In this document: in pieces, positions 26,018 to 39,418 of the stretch
Layout of the letters: the number at the start of each line of letters is the position of its first letter
Numbering within the stretch: position 1 is the first letter of the stretch
Assembly: GCA_013350335.1 (NCBI GenBank)
Contig: CM023537.1
Location: 46,746,111-46,810,110, forward strand
Source: Chimonanthus salicifolius
Taxonomy: Eukaryota; Streptophyta; Magnoliopsida; Laurales; Calycanthaceae
Direction of reading: 5' to 3'
DNA: 64,000 bases
Translations under genes and position numbers: made by a program
The notes under the pieces: model-generated
Database searches by the model: none
Told to the model about the DNA's origin: nothing
The model's input: only the letters and a program-made list of their open reading frames with translations

Positions 26018-29000
26018 ATGAAGGTTGAAGGGATACTGGGATTCGACCATGGCATCGTGTTGGCACCCATGGGAGCCGACGTCTCAGGCCCAGAGCTGGT
26101 GGCTACTGTGGCCAACGCCGGTGGGATAGGACTTCTAGCCAGCCCTGTTGTATGTCCACTCTTTCTCTTCACTTCTCTTCTCTTCTTCTCGAATTTGAAT
26201 TTCCAAGTTCAAATGGGGTGATGTCCAATTTGATTTGATGAACGACTACGATGTAACTGTCAAGGCAATAAAGGAGACGAAGAAACTGACGGATAAACCA
26301 TTTGGGACAGGAGTTCTTTTGGAATTCGACAACACAAAGACCATAAAGGCCATTTTCAATGAGAAGCTGGCTTGCTTGCAAGTATTTTGGGGCGACTTCC
26401 CCAAGGAGATGGTCGATGAAGCTCACAAACATGGCATTAAAGTCATCCATCAGGCATCCTCTCTCTCTCCAAGGAATTTCAATCCTTCTTCAAGTGGACT
26501 AATAGATAAACAATATAAATATTTATTTATTTAGTTAGTTTTGACGCTCAATTTTTTTTTAAATATATATGAAGATCATTAAATGGGATTCACTCTTTTG
26601 GGGCATTCTTTTGCCATGTTATTTGATTGAAAATGCAACTGAACCCAAACATAGAAGGCCATTTAGTTGAACTCGAGGGGTAAAAACATATTGGCCATTT
26701 TGTTACCTTCGGTTGAACTCCCCTTTGCTGATCTTAGTATTCTATCATTTAAGGCTTGTGTGCTTTTGAGATGTATTGGAAATATGGTGTTTATTATGGT
26801 TTTTTAATTACTAACTATTGGAATTGTTTTTCTAGTCACTGTTAAAAAAAACTACCTTCTTCTTCAATTGATAGAATATATAATTTTTCATGTTAGCTAC
26901 TGAACGAGTCTCTCACAAAATCAGCCTATGCGGCCACTGCCACCAACTGCCAATTTCATTGAAATAAGGACCCCCCAAGTCATGCCAATTCTTTTATGAA
27001 TTGTTACTTGTACTTCACAAAATTTTCCTAAATCATTATATTTGATCTTGTCCATCAAAATCCCAAAGAAATAGCAATAAGTGGTCAGGATATGCTATCC
27101 ATAATGGGACCCACATTTTGGATGTTTGAGATTGTGAACGACTGCAATATAATCATTTGTGTTTGGGGTTTATTAAGTTTCAAGTAGAATGAAGTTTATT
27201 TGTTTAGGATTTTTCTCCATAATTTATTTTGCTAGGTTATACATCCCAGTTAGGTGATTTCATTATGATCCTCTAGAAACCTTTCAAGTCTTCAAAAATT
27301 AAGCTTGAATTGTTGGTGTCCACTTATTGAAAATTGTCTTCATCATCAATATCTTTTTCTTTTTTACTTTTAATCTTCAGCTGGGAGCTGTCGAAGCAGC
27401 TGAAAAGGCGGTTGCAGCAGGGGTTGATTGCATCATTGCTCAAGGGGTAGAGGCTGGAGGTCACATTGTCGGAACTGTCAGTTGCTCTTTCTTTCTCTGT
27501 CTTTTTTGAGTTCTAATTGATTGGAATATTTAGTACGGTCGGTAGAACCAATAAACAACACTAGATGACTTTCTTTCAGGGCACACCTCACTACCATGGA
27601 GTGGATGCGAGTAAACCAGAAATGATATTATTTTCGCTCCCTCAAATTTTAAGGTTTGTGGTGGGTCATTTTGTGAGTTCACCACTAGGTGTTGCAATGG
27701 CTTGAAAATCTAAAGTTCGTTTTCTGATTTTTACTTTTTCAATTCACTACTTCTATAAATGCCCATGTAGTTGGTCTTACTAATTAACCATCCGTTCTCC
27801 ATGTTCTCTAGGTTTCTTTAATGGCATTGCTTCCTAGAATTGTGGACATTGTTGGCGATAGAAATATTCTAGTAGTTGCTGCAGGAGCCATAACTGATGC
27901 TCGTGGCTATGTCGCCGCCTTATCCTTGGGTGCCAAGGGCATATGTATGGGGACATGATTAGTCTATCACAGCATAAATTATTGATACCATTTGCAGGAA
28001 ATTAAAAGAAAACTCAAATATCAACATGTTGTATCCTTTTCAAGGGACAAACCTAAGTTTGAAGGCTTCGTATCCTCCAACTTTACATTGTTTCAAAATT
28101 TCGAATGGACTAAACTCAACTTGGGCAAGTAATCTCATCTATATTTGTTTCATTAGAGTTTGAGTGAAAAGTCTGGGCCACGTGGCAATATTCTTGCCCA
28201 TTCCCACTTCGAAAGCATTAAAAACATTCAAACCCAATCAAGTTATAGGAACTGGCCCTTAATCAAATAATACTCAAGCCTATAATTTTTGGAAGAGAGG
28301 GGAGGGGGGCGAAAAGCACTAGGGTTGTGTACGGATTCGTGTACAAGTGCAAATGTAATTCCTTTCATGATATAGATCCATCATCTGATCCTAGGCTTGT
28401 TTTTCATGCTTAGTTTCTTAATAGATTGGACCAGGGCCTAATCAGTACAAAGCCCAGTGACATAGTTCTAAGTTGCCCTAACTGATATAGAAATGTTAGG
28501 AACCAAATCAAGCATGGCAAATAATTGATTTAACTGACATATTTTTAACCACCAAGTCTCCTACATAATTCTCATTATTTCCATTTAAACAGGTTTATAG
28601 CAACAAAGGAATCATATGCAAATGATTATTACAAACATCAACTTTTTTATTACACAGAAGATGAAAGTGATCGTACTGATTTATATGGTCGGCTCACATG
28701 GAGGGCGTTTGTTCGTTGCTTGAACACACCCTTTCACAAGAAATGGTGAAATGCACCACATGATGTGCAGAATGATGAAAGTCAACCCATCATTGGGTAC
28801 TCGACCATATACTGTGGGGTAACTTCTTGATCATTGTTAACTCATTCAAAACCAAAAGTATTTGAGCATGATAGGCCAAGAGAAAGCTCATGAATAATAT
28901 AATAGAAAGAGATTTGTAATTTGTTTTTAACATGTTAGGAGACAACTTTTCGCCGATTTGCGGGTCAAATTGCAAACCGGACTACAAGTGGTGAGCTTCA

Positions 29001-29151
29001 GGACATGTGTATGTTAGCAGGACAAGGAATGGGATTGGTGAATGATATTGTTCCGGCAGCTGAAGTCATTTCGAGGTTTGTAGATGGAGCCAAAGCTATA
29101 ATCCAAGGCTTGGGAGATAAATACCTCCTGGACTCTACTGCAACTCTTTAA
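26018..29151 (+). pseudogene. Nitronate monooxygenase (2-nitropropane dioxygenase-like), 6 exons, disrupted
   Basis: Exons are 26018-26149, 26208-26453, 27381-27476, 27812-27955, 28593-28818 and 28939-29151 (TAA). Readable motifs are EGILGFDHGIVLAPMGADVS at the N-terminus, LTDKPFGTGVLLEF, QGVEAGGHIVG (about residues 147-157, with the His at the position of the catalytic base of class I enzymes), GAITDARGYVAAL, RFIATKESYA, QPIIGYST and MLAGQGMGLVNDI. Nitronate monooxygenases are FMN enzymes that oxidise alkyl nitronates. Damage: after GICMGT, exon 4 should end ACA-AG before a GT donor but reads ACATGATTAG, giving an in-frame TGA at 27956-27958 and no donor. Exon 5 has an in-frame TGA at 28747-28749, where TGG is followed by TGA instead of a likely AGA. 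Intron 2 begins with GC. Unspliced, the product stops after 206 residues. An intact gene would encode about 352. The terminal exon is open, so the damage looks fairly recent. Confidence 0.85.
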
Positions 29152-29234
29152 ACAGAATTGGACATGCATTTACAAGTATATCTTATTAAAATATCAAGGC
29201 AACGTCAATGACCATTTCATGGCAATGGCCTACC

Positions 29235-29278
29235 AATAAATTTTAATACTACTGACAAATAAAGCTATTGAGAAATAA
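29235..29278 (+). terminator. Polyadenylation signals of the nitronate monooxygenase gene
   Basis: AATAAA occurs at 29235-29240 and 29258-29263, with another close by, 84-125 bp after the TAA at 29151. This is the usual position for a plant near-upstream element. Which one is used cannot be told. Confidence 0.45.
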
Positions 29279-31217
29279 AGTCGCTTCCCCACCTCTTTGA
29301 TTTTGATCAATGCCTTCCGAGGGATAGTATTTGTTGTTATTGTGTGTATGTCACTTATCATGTATTGTAAGGCATCTATCTACATTGCTAATAAATGCCC
29401 TTTGAAGCTTAACATATAACATATATGCTTGGTCACTTTCCTCCTCTTTATATGTGTTCTTCCAATTTTTAATGTGAATATCTACTGTAGTTAGAGGACA
29501 TGCCTACTTAACTCTTTCTGATTGTCTCTATTTCGATGTCAGTTTTTTTGTGTATTGACCATTCTCCATCCATGTATCTCTCCCATACCTTGAAAACTCA
29601 AAACTCAAACTGGATTCGAAATCTTACCAAGTTGGAGCAACTCAATTGAGTTTTTGGATTCGACTCGAAAAAAACTAAAACTCATCGATTTGTACAACTC
29701 AAAATCCTACCAAGTTTAGTCAACATAAATAGACTCGTCTAACTTCTTTTAAATTTAATAATTACTTCCAATGAAATGAAATATAATTACTTCTATATTA
29801 TTTTCCATTCTGTGAATTACAATGGTTTTGTCTAAAATTATATGTTCCACTTTGATTCCTTTCTCCCGTGATGCTTCACCATGGACCTAGACTTGATTGA
29901 GCATATTGCATTGGACTATATGGACATATTTAACAGATGACACACCAATTGGACCCATCTAATTAGCCCTTCATAACTTTGGACTTGGATCATTAGAACT
30001 TTGGATTTAGCCTCATCCACTGAATGACCCAAATACCCACCTTCCAATGACCCAAGTATTCAATTAAATGTCCCAAATGAGTCCTACCCTTAACCAATTA
30101 CCCAAGTCAACTCTCCATTGATTCTTGGCCGTTCCTTCCCAAAGCTCTCTCCTAAATCCTCTCCTACTTTCCACCCTCCCTAGCCCTGCAAAATCTCCTT
30201 ATTGGCGTGTTTTGCATAGGTTGGAAGGATGGGAATGTAACCTAGGACACATGAGGATCATGGGAAAGTCAATAAGATATTTTGGGAGTTTTCCTAGTAT
30301 GTTTATTAAATGAATAAGGTTGGTCCATGTGGCATCCCAGTGACATTGTCAGTTTAGAATGTTTTCATTGGTCCACATGTGATCTAAGTGGCAACATGAG
30401 CATGCTCACTTTGGAAGGAGCTTTTTCATATTTTGATTTTTATTTTCACATTTTTTCAAAATATTTTAAAATTCTCAATTTCGTAATTTTAAAATTACAT
30501 TTAAATATCTAAGCGGCTGCAAAATAATGATAAAATTACATAGAAATGAAGCTTAAAACATTCTTGATTTTTTTTAATTCTTTTGAAAAATAAAATTCAA
30601 AGAGAGACAATATGTATTGGCCCGTAACGGCCGATAGGTATTGGTGCGTCAAATAGTGCACCATATCAGCACACTGAATTCAGGTGGGTTTATCATTGAT
30701 ATATATAAACAAGGTCTCTATCATTTCACTAACGGAAGAAAAAGAGCATTCTACTTTTCTAATAAATCCTATTAAACTGGAATTTCTTTTTTACCTTCTC
30801 AAATCTACAATCACTATTAAATTAGAAATTTCATTTTCATCTTTCTACTATCTGAAATATTTTTGGGGTCTTCCAAAATTTTCATACTTTTTAATGCCCA
30901 AATTTTGGAATCTAAAACCAATAACTACATCCATTAACTTAGCTGATTTTTGAAAATCCCTAAATTAGAGACTCTAATCCATGCATATGCCTTTCCATTC
31001 CTCCCTCCCTTGATTATATTCATTAAATTAGACCAGTTTACCAAGAAAAAAGAATTATAAAATATAATCATATAAAAAGATGAGGAGATATCGTTGTTGC
31101 ATGCTAAGTTAAAAATTTTGGCCGCCAGATAGGCACTAATACGTTGCATTCGCAACACATCGGTGGGTAATGGGCCCACGTGAAAATAGGGAAATGGGCA
31201 TGGGTTTGGGCACAGTT
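29279..31217. other. Intergenic stretch without recognised gene
   Basis: Mostly AT-rich. GTAACGGCCGATAGG near 30625 resembles the CGGCCGATA motifs of the hAT-like element that follows, but no element end could be found there. Confidence 0.4.
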
Positions 31218-31225
31218 GCCACCTG

Positions 31226-32877
31226 CAGGGGTCAAAATATCGGCCGATACTGTGTGTATTTACCGATATATATCGGATTTTCGACGACCACCGAATTATA
31301 TCGGCCGATACGTATAGTATTGGCCGTACCAAAAAAAATTCGGCCGATATGAACGAATTTTTGACCGAATTATCAGTCATAATATCGGCCGAATTTTAAA
31401 AATTCAGTTGTTTGTTTTTTTTTAAAAAAATATAGGCCGAGATGACCGATATATCGGTCAAAATCTCGGCCGAATCTGGGCCGAATCTACCTTTTTTCCA
31501 GAAAAAAACAGTAAAAGTCGGGCCTGGGCCCAACTCAAGTCCGGCGATATTTTGCCGATATATCGGACGATATCTCATGTCCGATATATCGGGAGAGAAC
31601 TTGGGCGATATCTCACCTGTCAACCAATTTCTCCCAGTCAAATCTCTGTGTACAGCGGACTGTAGGATTCAGCTGGTTCGGCATGCATGAATATTTTTTT
31701 TTTTTTAAAAATCTGAAAATCGACCCGGTCCAATTTTTTTCTATAAATACCATTCACCTACACATAAAATTTCATACACTTATTTTCAAGGAAAAAATCA
31801 AATTTACCATTTCTCTTCCAAAAAAAATTTCACTCTTCATTACTTGATCTAACTAAGTTCTAAAGAACCCAGATTTGGTTGAAACTGAACGATTCAGACC
31901 GTTCAAAGTTATCTTCATTTATAGATCTACTGATATTGTAAGTTTTGTAATTTATTTCGATCTATCTGAATTTTATTTTAATTTTTTCCAGCAAAAAATA
32001 ACATAAAAGTGTCATAATTTGTTAAAAAATGCTATGTGTAGTAAATAAAAGCTTTATAAAGGTGTTATAATTTTTTCCCATCTGAATGTATCTGTAGTTA
32101 TTTTTTGTGTACTTTGTTAGTTACTATTTTTTTTTCATTTATTTATTCCTTTTTGTTAACTATTTCAACATAAAGTAGCATAAATGAAAAAAAAAAGTTA
32201 GAAAATGATAAAACCTATAAAATAATAGATGAAATTTTTTCATTTGTTCTTAGTTACTGTTACGAACATGTCAAATTTTACAGCAACATTCTTTGCTTTC
32301 ATTTACTCTTTATTTTAATTATTTCATTATAAAATATGGATTATAACTTATAAATGTTAGAAAATGGTAAAACGTATAAAATAATACATGAAATTTTTTT
32401 ATTTACTGTTATTTACTGTATACTAACTTCTTTTACAGGGATGCAATTTTTTCCTTTTATTTTCTTTCTTTTTGTAATTATTTATCATTAACTATGGATT
32501 ATGACATATAAATATTAGAAAATGGCAAAACCTATAAAATAATACATGACTAAGAAAATAACACTCATTGACTAAGAAAATAAATTATGAAATTATTTCT
32601 ACAAAATTTCCTCATTTATATCCTTTTCCTTGTAATTTTCAATATTTTATTACTAATTATATAATTTCCCGCTATCGTAACTTCAAAAATATATTAGAAG
32701 ATGTAAATATTTTATATTTTATGAAAAAATTACATATTCAATAAGCCCATAATTATCTGCATTTACTGTAATTTTTTTGGAATTTTTTTTTTTAAAAAAA
32801 AGGGCAAGTTCAGCCGATATATCTGCCGACCCGAGATATCGGCCGAGATCTCAGCCCGGCCGATTTTTCTACCCCTG
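31226..32877. mobile_element. hAT-like non-autonomous DNA transposon, 1652 bp
   Basis: The ends CAGGGGTCAAAATATCGGCC (31226-31245) and the complement of 32858-32877, CAGGGGTAGAAAAATCGGCC, match at 17 of 20 bases. Flanking 8-bp duplications are GCCACCTG (31218-31225) and GCCGCCTG (32878-32885), differing at one base. CAGGG ends with 8-bp duplications are typical of hAT elements. Both subterminal regions (31240-31620 and 32810-32870) are packed with CGGCCGATA and CCGATATATCGG motifs. The middle is AT-rich and has no transposase. Confidence 0.8.
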
Positions 32878-32885
32878 GCCGCCTG

Positions 32886-34319
32886 TCACGGGCGCAACGC
32901 GCATTTAGCTCTCAATGCTGGTTTTTTTCTTTTTAATAAAAAAAAAACCCGTGTCCTTCAGCCTGCGTGGGATGCACGGGAAGCATGCTTTTCACTCCAA
33001 AATGCAGTACTTGTAGCGACTGAAATTATAGAAGATATGTTTGACCAGTGGTTACATTTGAACAGAGGTTACTCTTATGCTAATATGTTACCTTATTTTA
33101 TTTGATAATTATAAAAGTAAAATTAAAATTTATCTTGAGAAAAAAATTTTGTTTGATAACTATGAATATGGGTAACCTGAAATATTAATAATTTTATGAG
33201 AATTAATATTTTCTATTAAATTCATATAATATAAAAAATAAAAATAAAATTTTATAAAACATAATTATTTAATATTACTCATCAATTAAAAAGTATTTTA
33301 AAATATTTTTACTCTATAAATGCAAATAGGAAGTAAAGAGGGTGAAGGAGGGGCAATGGTTTCCTAAAAACACCCCGTGCTCCACAATTTTCGAAAAGGG
33401 AGGGAGAGGGGGATTCACCCATCCATTATCAAACAAGAGTAACGGAGATTTACCCTGATTACCCTCCCTTACCCCATCCAAACGCATCCTTTAATATTTT
33501 CTTCATCATAGTGGGCCTCACAATGGTCAAAAAAATTCTTTATATGGGGAAACCCTACTCCCTCTTATTCACCATCAAATTCTGAGCCAAACAGTCGATC
33601 TATCCGAACCGCTTAAACTTGAGTTCCTTAATAGATCTATGACTGGTGCAAGTTTTTTTCCCCAGATTATTAAAGAAGCATTTATATCTCAAGGTTTTGT
33701 TTTTAAAAATTTATATTTCATGCACTTGTAAAGCTTGTAATTTTATTTTGTTAAAACGATTTTTCCAGAAAGATTTTTTTTTTTTATGTTTGGGAATGAT
33801 TTATGAGGCATTTTAGAGTTAATGTAGTGTCTAAAAATAAAACTTTATGCATTTTATATATTTAAAAAAAAAGAAATTTTTTAAATTTATATCTGAATTT
33901 AATACTTAGGAAATGTATGCTTTAACTTTTTTAAAATGATTTTTTAAATTAATGTTTATTTGCTGTTTTAGATGAATATGTAGTGAAAAAAATATCATTT
34001 TCCATGCACAAGTAATTTTTTTATTTTTATATGAATTTTATTTTAAGGAAATATGTGATTTAAGTTTATTTGAAAGATTTTCTTTTTTTAGGTTAAATTT
34101 TATTGACTGTTTTAGATGTTAATATAGTGCTAAAATGTAATTTTTCATGCACATTTAAATCTTTTAAATTTATATCTGAATATAACTTTTAGGAAATATA
34201 TGCTTTAACTTTATTAAAATGATGAGTTTTTTTACTTAATGTTTATTTACTTTTTAGATGATTATGTAGTGAGAAACTGTCATTTTCCATGCACATGTAA
34301 TTTTTTCTCATTTTTGTAG
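32886..34319. other. AT-rich intergenic stretch
   Basis: CCCATCCAAACGCATCC near 33475-33491 looks like one end of a MITE similar to that at 10445-11211, but no matching left end was found. At about 33780-34320 short related blocks (ATATAGTGCTAAAA..., TTTTCCATGCACATGTAA) recur three or four times. Confidence 0.4.
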
Positions 34320-34560
34320 AATTTTTAACAATAATTTGAATTATCAATTTCGTAACATTATAAAAAAAAAAACATTTGAATGTCTGAATGATCACGACCT
34401 AATGATAAAATTAGGTATTTTTGGAGCTTACGATTTTCTTAATTTTCCCCAAAAATTTCAAAAAGCAATCGAAAGAGATAAAAAGCGTAGCGGCCGCTAT
34501 ACAACGTATTGACGCAACCGTCGTAATACGGATACATTGCGGCAGACCGATTTTTAACCC
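34320..34560 (+). repeat. Diverged copy of the repeat-block core
   Basis: It shares CCTAATGATAAAATTA, a run of A and GATTTTCTTAATT with the blocks at 21540 and 56560. It then has GTAGCGGCCGCTATACAACG, the core also seen at 23980 and 63050. It ends about 100 bp beyond the stop codon of the second MATE gene. Confidence 0.5.
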
Positions 34561-35304
34561 CAATTGCATGGCAATGAAGATGACACAGGAAAAAAAGTTT
34601 GTCGTGAGAAAGAAGAAATGATATTTTATAGTAGAGAATTTGTTGTGGGACATGCAATAATCGATCATGCGGCGCTATTGACTAGTAGAGGATCTTGAGT
34701 TTCTTCATCTGCTGATCTCTTTAAAGTCTCGATGGCTTTATCAACCTGCAAAGCGATTGATAATGAAATTGAAATGAAATGTAGTTCAAATGGAGAAGAG
34801 AGAAGAAATGAGTACACAAATTGCTTACCTCTTTATCCCAATTTGTCCTGACTGTCAAGATGATTAGAGTAAGAGTTTGTAAGGAAACTCCCAAAATCAT
34901 TCCCCACCAAATCCCCTGTACAGATCATCATTTTTTAATATAAATTTTAGAAGAGTGTTTTAGATTTACAAACATTGATGATTTGAGTTGAATTTTGAAG
35001 TAAGGAGTACATGCTTTTTAATAGAACACTTGCTTACATACTTCACTTTTATTCCTCTATGCATTCATAAGAGAGAGAGAGAAATAGAGAGAGAGAATCA
35101 CTACTGACCTCTACTCCTAGACTTGTTTTGAAGCCAAGAACACATCCAATTGGGAGTCCAATAATGTAGTAAGTGGTTAGGTTAACATAAGCCACAATTG
35201 CTTGCCATCCACTACCGATGGCCACACCTGAAATCTCAAAATTCTTCCAATCAAATGCCCTATCTAGATTAGTGGCAATTTATCAAAAAAAAAAACAATC
35301 AAAG

Positions 35305-35882
35305 TGTTGGGGCTACAGCGAACGAGTCCCACATTGAAAGTATAGAGAGAGATCTAGGGGTTTATAAGTGACTTGAGTCACTACACCTAATATGCTAGTC
35401 TTTTGAGCTGGAAGCTCAGGTGCTAACAAGTGGTATCAGAGCTAAGTTTCAGGTTACCTCATGTGGGCTCAAGAGATCTCCCAAGCGAACAGGATGGCCA
35501 GCATTGCTCTCTTCGCCAGAGGGCCTCGTTCGAGGGGGGTTATTGGGGCTGCTGCGAACGATTCCCCATTGAAAGTGTAGAGGAAGATCTAAGGGTTTAT
35601 AAATGAATTAGGTCACTCCACCTAACATGCTAGTCTTTTAGGTTGAAAGCCCAAGTGCTAACAAGTGGTATCAGAACTAGGTCTTACGCTACCTCATGTG
35701 GGCTCAGAAGATCCCCCAGGCGAACAGGGTGGCCGGAGGGCCTCGTTCGATGGGAGATTGTTGAGGTTGCTGCGAACAAGTCTCACATTAAAAGTGTAGA
35801 GTGAGATCTAGGTGTTTATAAGTAACTTGGGACACTCCACCTAACATACTAGTCTTTTGAGCTGGAAGCCCAGGTCCTAGCA
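35305..35882 (+). mobile_element. Tandem TRIM: three LTRs and two internal regions
   Basis: LTRs lie at 35305-35428, 35541-35663 and 35759-35882 (123-124 bp). The first is followed two bases later by TGGTATCAGAGC (35431-35442), a perfect Met-tRNA primer site; the second has TGGTATCAGAAC (35666-35677). Internal parts of about 95-112 bp end in GAGGGGGGT or GATGGGAGAT as polypurine tracts. CAAAG flanks the whole array (35300-35304 and 35883-35887), so it was one insertion that later gained an extra unit, or a tandem insert. It lies in intron 5 of the second MATE gene, antisense to it. Confidence 0.9.
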
Positions 35883-38839
35883 CAAAGGAGATTTGCTTGT
35901 ACATTATATGAATATAATTAGGAATTAGGAGGAGCAATGGGTCAGATCAAGCTAAGTAGATGGTAGCTGGAGCCTGATCCATTTAATAATTGGGCCTAAA
36001 ATTTAGGCTTGTAAATGAGAGAAAAAGTCAGCTACATTAAGTCATTACTGGCTCAGCCAGCCCACAATTATGATAGTTTATTCGGCCAAGCCAAACTAGA
36101 TTTAGACTGAGCCACCCCAACATATAGAAACATCCTTTTTACCTGATAGGATGGGTTGAATTCCATTTAGGAACACTGAGATAGCAAGCAGTGGTGTAAG
36201 ATGCGAAATTGCCTCAATAACCTTAGAATCGCTAGTAAAGAGCTCGCTTAGCGGCGTCCGAAATATTAAAACCACTGCACAGAGGATTAAACTGATGATG
36301 ATACTGGTCCCAACGACGATGACGACGGAGAATCTTGCTACTCTCGGGTGACCGGCCCCAAGTTCATTGCCAACTCGAATGCTGTGAAGCCCATGAATGT
36401 GTGTGAGAATTCAACAATGAACAAGGGATAGAATTTCTTTACATTAACTTAAATTTTGAAGTAACTAATTTAAGCTGTTTTAAAGAGATGATTTATACAT
36501 GAATTTGTTGACTGCAATTGGATCCTGGGCCTAAAATATGTAATGGAGTTCAGCTGGAATTTCTCAGTCTGGACCGAAGACTAATTATCATGTTTCTAAT
36601 TAATTTATGGGCCATAAGAAAATAGTAGTTACAAACCTGGCTGCTGTGCTGAGGCCCAACATGAACATTATGTCCCAGTTCGAGTAATTCATGCTGAGAT
36701 GTTTCACAACAATGGAAAAGGCAATGTGTTAGCATCCGACGTATAAAATCGTCCCTGGAATGATAAAACACAATTAAAACAAATTCCATGTTTGAAATTC
36801 AATTTCTGAAGTCCAATGATTTTGACATGGCTTGTTAGGGTTGTAAATGGGCTGAGCCTCCAAATGGAATAACTTAATTTCAAACAGGCCTGGCCCGATC
36901 AGATAACAATCCAGGCCCAGTTGATTGGACCTTTCCATTATACTTTGTATTGTTAGATACATGTCAAGGAAAGAAAAATACCAGACAGAAATAGAATCAA
37001 GAGAGAGAGTGGGATCAGGAAGGAGTCCTGATATAAGTACAAGCCCTTGACTGTACCATATCTCCAAGCTGCATTCATTCATGATCAGTGAAACACAATT
37101 AGATAAGTAGTAAAATAAGATCCTACTGAAATGTTCACAGAAACCCTTTTTTTTACTTCTTTACAGCTTTCTTAAGGGTTTTCTATATTTTTGGTAGGTA
37201 TGTTTTTTGAGGGTTTTTATTATAATTTTTGAATGAGAGATAGCAACAACAATAGAGAAAGTGGGGCCTATTTGATCCCACCATTAAATGAAAGATGAAA
37301 GAAAAGTAGAGCTTGGATCTCATGGAAGTCATTCCACCATTAAGATGTTTCATGTCAATTTATATTCCCTACATACAAACTTAGCATGTTTGTGCTGTAT
37401 GTGTACAAGTGAGCAGGAGAAGTCTACTTACCACAGCATGAAGGCAGAAGCCACAGTTAACTTGAGGTAAGGCCACAGTCCAGTAAAGGCCCTGATAGAA
37501 AACCCTGTCCAAGTTATCTTACAAGATGGGCTTAAAAGTACATAAAGCCCAGTTAAAATTACCAAGATCCACCATGAGAAGCTCAATGTAAGAGAAGCCC
37601 CTAAAAGCCCATATTTCAAAACAAACACAACCACCCATGTCAGAAGCAAATGTAAGAGAAAGACCCCCACAGCTATATATGCCAAGGGGTTTACAATATT
37701 TTGGGCCTGTAAGAACCTCTGCAAGGGGCAGTTGAGGGCAAAGGCATAGAGCTGAGGGAGCAAACCGCGCGCAAAGATTTGGCCTTGTTCTGCAATGCTA
37801 TCCGATTGCCCGATGGCTCGAAGCACTGGACCGGCATACCAGTAGAGGAAAGAGAGCCCAAATGCAGCTATCAAGTGCAGGATCATGGCTTTCTGGCAAA
37901 TCAGGCCCATTGCATTGTACTTCTTTGCCCCATAGGCTTGACCGCACACCGTTTGCACTGCACTTGCCATGCCTAGCTGTGGAGAGTGATGGACTACATC
38001 AATTATTTTAGTGCTCAGCAATAGAGTTTTGACTTGTGAGGGATTGGATTACATTTACCAGTAATCATAGTAAATTTGATTAAAAAAACTCATTATTTGT
38101 ATTTTATTATCAAGATTGTAAACAAATTTTGTGAAGAATTCTTGTAATGCTGAAACTCAGGCGGGATGGGCTCTCTGATTCGAATTTCATGCATGTTTCT
38201 TTTTTCCAACTCGACTTGACCCTAAATTTACAAATTCATAACCCTGCCCACTCATTTCTCAAGTTAAGTTATGCTGATCGAATTAAAACCAGACCCAAAT
38301 TTCACCCCTAATTTATGGTCTGCAAATGGCAACCAATAGTTGTTTTGAATGAACACGAATACAGTGCTACTACAGTGCATCAAGGCATTTACAGTTTTCT
38401 GAAATAGAGATTTTGAAAATCCCCTATCTCATTTTTGAAGAAAGGATTCGGTGCTGGAGTAAGTACATAATTGGGTGAATAATTAATCAATATATAATTG
38501 GGTGAGATTAATCAATATCTTATGGCGTTTCAAATATTAAAAATCAAGATCACTAGACTAAAATGATCAAATTGAGGTGTAATTACACATATTCTATTTA
38601 TATGACCCCTACTGATGTAGCACATGAATTGAAAGAAAAATATAAAAAAAGAGAAAATGCCAGTGAGACCACTGTCAAATAAACTGGGATTTGGAAACTC
38701 AGCCATGTCAAGGAAATTTCTTCTTTTATTTGTTACTTTCTTATTTTATTTTCATTCCATTTTCGTTTGCTTTCCTTTGTATAAGAATCGCACTCGGGAT
38801 TGTAAGGAAGAACAGATTACCATAAATTAATAAAACTCT

Positions 38840-39418
38840 TTTGGGATTTTTCCCTTATCTTCTTTTCTCCGGTGGATTCCGGACTTCTTTTTTCTCTCCT
38901 CTTTCCCGTTCGACGGTGTTCGCATGGTTCTTCCCCTTCCTGCTTCTCTTCTGCCGACGGAGATCGACCGCACCCACGGGAGTTTCTTACTGCAACACAG
39001 GACCTATTTCAGTCGCCAGTTGCCGCCGAATGGCAGGGGCGTTTCCCTTAGCTCCACCCTCCATTCATCGCCTGCTGCCCAACTGCAGCCTCCACCATCG
39101 TCGATCCAATAACAGGGGCGTTTCCCCTGTTCACCTTCGCCTGCAACCATCTCGCAGCCCTCATTCGCCCACGGCCAGCACCTCCGCCTGTTAGCATCTC
39201 CAGCCGCTCCTATCCTTTTCTTTCAATTAATGCCGTCCCACCAACTTTGGCACTTTCGGACAATGGACAACCATTCACCCATTGCTTCCAGCATGTGCAT
39301 TCACCACCCCTACCCTACTTCCTTGTCATCCATGTCAGAGTGTAGGGGCATCTGGCCTCTATAGAAGATGACATTCATGTTAAAGTGTTCTCCTCCTTCT
39401 GAGGGTGGAGGAGGAGAT
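38840..39418 (+). mobile_element. Remnant interior of the Copia-type element
   Basis: GC-richer sequence than the rest of the intron, with GGCAGGGGCGTTTCCC / AACAGGGGCGTTTCCCCTGT repeated about 80 bp apart (39031 and 39112). It leads to the polypurine tract at 39403-39418. No gag-pol frame was recognised, and the left boundary is uncertain. Confidence 0.4.

Noticed and set aside
31396..31690. Open frames on both strands near the hAT-like left end
   Set aside because: They arise from the CGATAT/CGGCCG palindromic repeats, which are stop-poor in several frames.
37774..37976. Plus-strand open frame opposite the second MATE gene
   Set aside because: Shadow of the conserved minus-strand exon 2.
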